From Bifidobacterium breve (GTDB lineage Bacteria > Actinomycetota > Acidimicrobiia > IMCC26256): 6,055 bases of DNA. A model generated the notes under the pieces. That model saw only the letters and a list, made by a program, of their open reading frames with translations. It was not told the DNA's origin and ran no database searches. The position numbers and the translations under genes were made by a program. This document shows, piece after piece, positions 4,854-6,055 of the stretch; position 1 is the stretch's first letter; every line of letters begins with the position of its first letter. Location: positions 1 through 6,055 of the forward strand of contig CAMDSG010000105.1 of the NCBI GenBank assembly GCA_945907055.1. The letters run 5' to 3'.

Positions 4854-5987
4854 TCATGACTCAGGGCTGAGCACCGATGCTGTTACTTCGTCGAAGCGAC
4901 GCTCCCCTACCAGTGCCAAACCATTCTCTAACTCTGCGACGAGAATCTTGAGTACAGCGCTTACGCCAGGTGATCCTGCAGCTGCGAGTCCATAGAGAAT
5001 TGGCCTCCCAACCAGCACGGCATCCGCGCCAAGTGCGCGGGCCTTTATTGCATCAGTACCTCTTCGGATTCCGCCATCTACAAGCACAGAGACTCGACCG
5101 TGGACAGCATCCACAACTCCGGCTAACGCGGCTGCACCAGATGGCACTGAATCGAGTTGGCGGCCACCATGGTTTGAGACGACTACTCCAGCGGCACCGT
5201 GCTCCGCTGCAGCAAGCGCATCGCGCGGGTGCAGCACTCCCTTGACGATCACTGGCAGATCCGACCAGCGCACAATCTGCTCGATATCGGACCAAGAGAG
5301 AGTCGCGTCGAAGAGGTTCGGGAGGTCAAACATCGTGATTGGCTCTGTAGTTCCCGCAGCAGCGATCGATGGAACTACTAGATCGCCACCCAGTGTAAAT
5401 CCGCTCCGCATCTCACGCTCTCTGCGCCCTGCTGGTGGCAAGTCGACTGTAATCACAATCGCCTCAAAACCGCTCGTAACTGCTTCCTCAACTATTGCTC
5501 GGGTCAATGCTCGATCGCGCAGTACATATAACTGGAACCAGCGACGCGCATCTGGAACCGCTGTAGCCAATTCACCTGGTCCGGTATGTGCAAGCGTTGA
5601 GAGCGTGTAGATCGCACCTGCGTCTCGCGCTCCACGTGCAGTCGCGATCTCTGCGTCAGGATCCGCAAGCCCATGGAACGCTGTAGGAGCGACAATGAAA
5701 GGATGCGGCATACGTCGACCCAGAAACTCGCAGCTCGTATCAACCGAGTCAATACCGCGCAACACGCGCGGCCAGAGATTCATGCGCTGCCATGAATTTA
5801 CATTCTCTACAAGAGTCAGCTCATCTGCGCCGCCGCCCTCGTAATAAGCAAGGGTCGATTCGGGGAGCACCTCAGAGAACACGGAACGAAAATCAGCGAG
5901 GGTGAGCGGCAGCCCAGCAGCATCGGTAGCAACACTCTCAAGAACGGCACCACGCCGTCCCCATGGGCCTGCATCTATATCAACCAT
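4854..5987 (-). CDS. FMN-dependent alpha-hydroxy-acid oxidase/dehydrogenase (lactate/glycolate oxidase family)
   Basis: With the ATG at 5987 this is a 377-residue protein, a normal length for the family. It oxidises an (S)-2-hydroxy acid to a 2-oxo acid with FMN in a TIM barrel. Family residues are all visible: YYEGGGADE (Y48/Y49), APTAFHGLA (100-108), S130, QLY (Q152, Y154), T180 and D182 in VITVDLP, GRRE (R189), K249 in VIVKG, the catalytic motif SNHGGRQLD (H273, R276), DGGIRRGTDAIKARALGAD (304-322) and VGRP for the FMN phosphate. Lactate, glycolate, mandelate or a longer hydroxy acid are possible substrates; sequence alone does not choose. No signal peptide or membrane anchor is present, so it is cytoplasmic. 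A TTG at 6002 would add five residues, but the ATG is preferred because GAAGGA (5993-5998) sits 5 bases before it. It is the first of four minus-strand genes, followed after 96 bp by the LLM oxidoreductase. It is not MftD-like on its context, since no mycofactocin genes are visible. Confidence 0.93.
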   Translation of the reverse strand: MVDIDAGPWGRRGAVLESVATDAAGLPLTLADFRSVFSEVLPESTLAYYEGGGADELTLVENVNSWQRMNLWPRVLRGIDSVDTSCEFLGRRMPHPFIVAPTAFHGLADPDAEIATARGARDAGAIYTLSTLAHTGPGELATAVPDARRWFQLYVLRDRALTRAIVEEAVTSGFEAIVITVDLPPAGRREREMRSGFTLGGDLVVPSIAAAGTTEPITMFDLPNLFDATLSWSDIEQIVRWSDLPVIVKGVLHPRDALAAAEHGAAGVVVSNHGGRQLDSVPSGAAALAGVVDAVHGRVSVLVDGGIRRGTDAIKARALGADAVLVGRPILYGLAAAGSPGVSAVLKILVAELENGLALVGERRFDEVTASVLSPES

Positions 5988-6055
5988 AAAGTTCCTTCTC
6001 AACTGCGAATCTGACTCTGCTTAGAGAAGGGTAACGGAACCCAGCAGCAATAAAT
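5988..6055. other. Leader and upstream region of the hydroxy-acid oxidase, cut by the window edge
   Basis: Only 68 bp are available. Apart from the ribosome binding site, no strong promoter hexamers or repeats stand out. Any promoter may lie partly outside the window. Confidence 0.35.
5993..5999 (-). promoter_or_regulatory. Ribosome binding site of the hydroxy-acid oxidase (AGAAGGA)
   Basis: AGAAGGA on the minus strand ends 5 bases before the ATG at 5985-5987. It favours this ATG over the TTG at 6000-6002, which overlaps the site itself. Confidence 0.7.

Noticed and set aside
4830..4870. Terminator after the hydroxy-acid oxidase (CTCAG-CC-CTGAG stem and a later T5 run on the minus strand)
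   Set aside because: The stem is five pairs with a two-base loop and is about 20 bases from the T-run, so the geometry is wrong for a terminator.
5242..5610. 122-codon open frame on the plus strand, antisense to the hydroxy-acid oxidase
   Set aside because: The oxidase on the minus strand has complete catalytic motifs; the antisense product has none.
6000..6002. TTG as start of the hydroxy-acid oxidase
   Set aside because: It overlaps the ribosome binding site serving the ATG at 5985-5987, and the five added residues have no family support.
1..6055. Mobile element, prophage or integrated island borders
   Set aside because: No transposase, integrase, tRNA gene, terminal inverted repeats or target duplications are visible in the window.

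Overview
The window looks like a stretch of chromosome from an actinobacterium of moderate G+C content (about 50-65% in lines counted by eye, probably mid-50s overall). The lineage rests on three family assignments. One is an LLM-class enzyme of the type that uses coenzyme F420. The second is a sulfur-binding-domain plus HNH endonuclease resembling Streptomyces McrA-like proteins. The third is a small RecB-type nuclease with the layout of a mycobacterial protein (Rv2119-like). An Acidimicrobiia-like or similar mid-G+C actinobacterium would fit, but this is a guess. No tRNA, rRNA, CRISPR, insertion sequence or phage gene is visible. Coding density is high, and the longest gene-free gap is about 170 bp.

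Left part (1-1530, plus strand): the 3' end of a gene for a probable TY-chap/YbjN-type small protein runs in from the left edge. After 57 bp comes a predicted phosphorothioate-reading or otherwise modification-dependent HNH restriction endonuclease. A striking palindrome with perfect 14-bp arms fills that gap. Its right arm contains the endonuclease's GTG start codon, which has no ribosome binding site.

Middle part (1564-3623, minus strand, convergent with the endonuclease): a small PD-(D/E)XK nuclease of the RecB/AddB/Cas4 kind with a probable iron-sulfur cluster is followed by an RmuC homologue. The two genes overlap in an ATGA and are probably translationally coupled. The upstream spacer holds a 10-bp direct repeat with an 11-bp period.

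Right part (3786-5987, minus strand): an FMN-dependent alpha-hydroxy-acid oxidase/dehydrogenase lies upstream of a probable F420-dependent LLM oxidoreductase. They are separated by 96 bp carrying an ACTAAAT direct repeat. The four minus-strand genes could be read as one or more operons (oxidase, LLM, RecB-like, RmuC), but the 96-bp and 162-bp spacers allow independent promoters.

Taken together, 640-3623 contains three nuclease-fold proteins: HNH, RecB-like and RmuC. The first is probably a restriction enzyme. The other two look like a DNA-processing pair. Whether they work together is not shown by the sequence, since the endonuclease is on the opposite strand.
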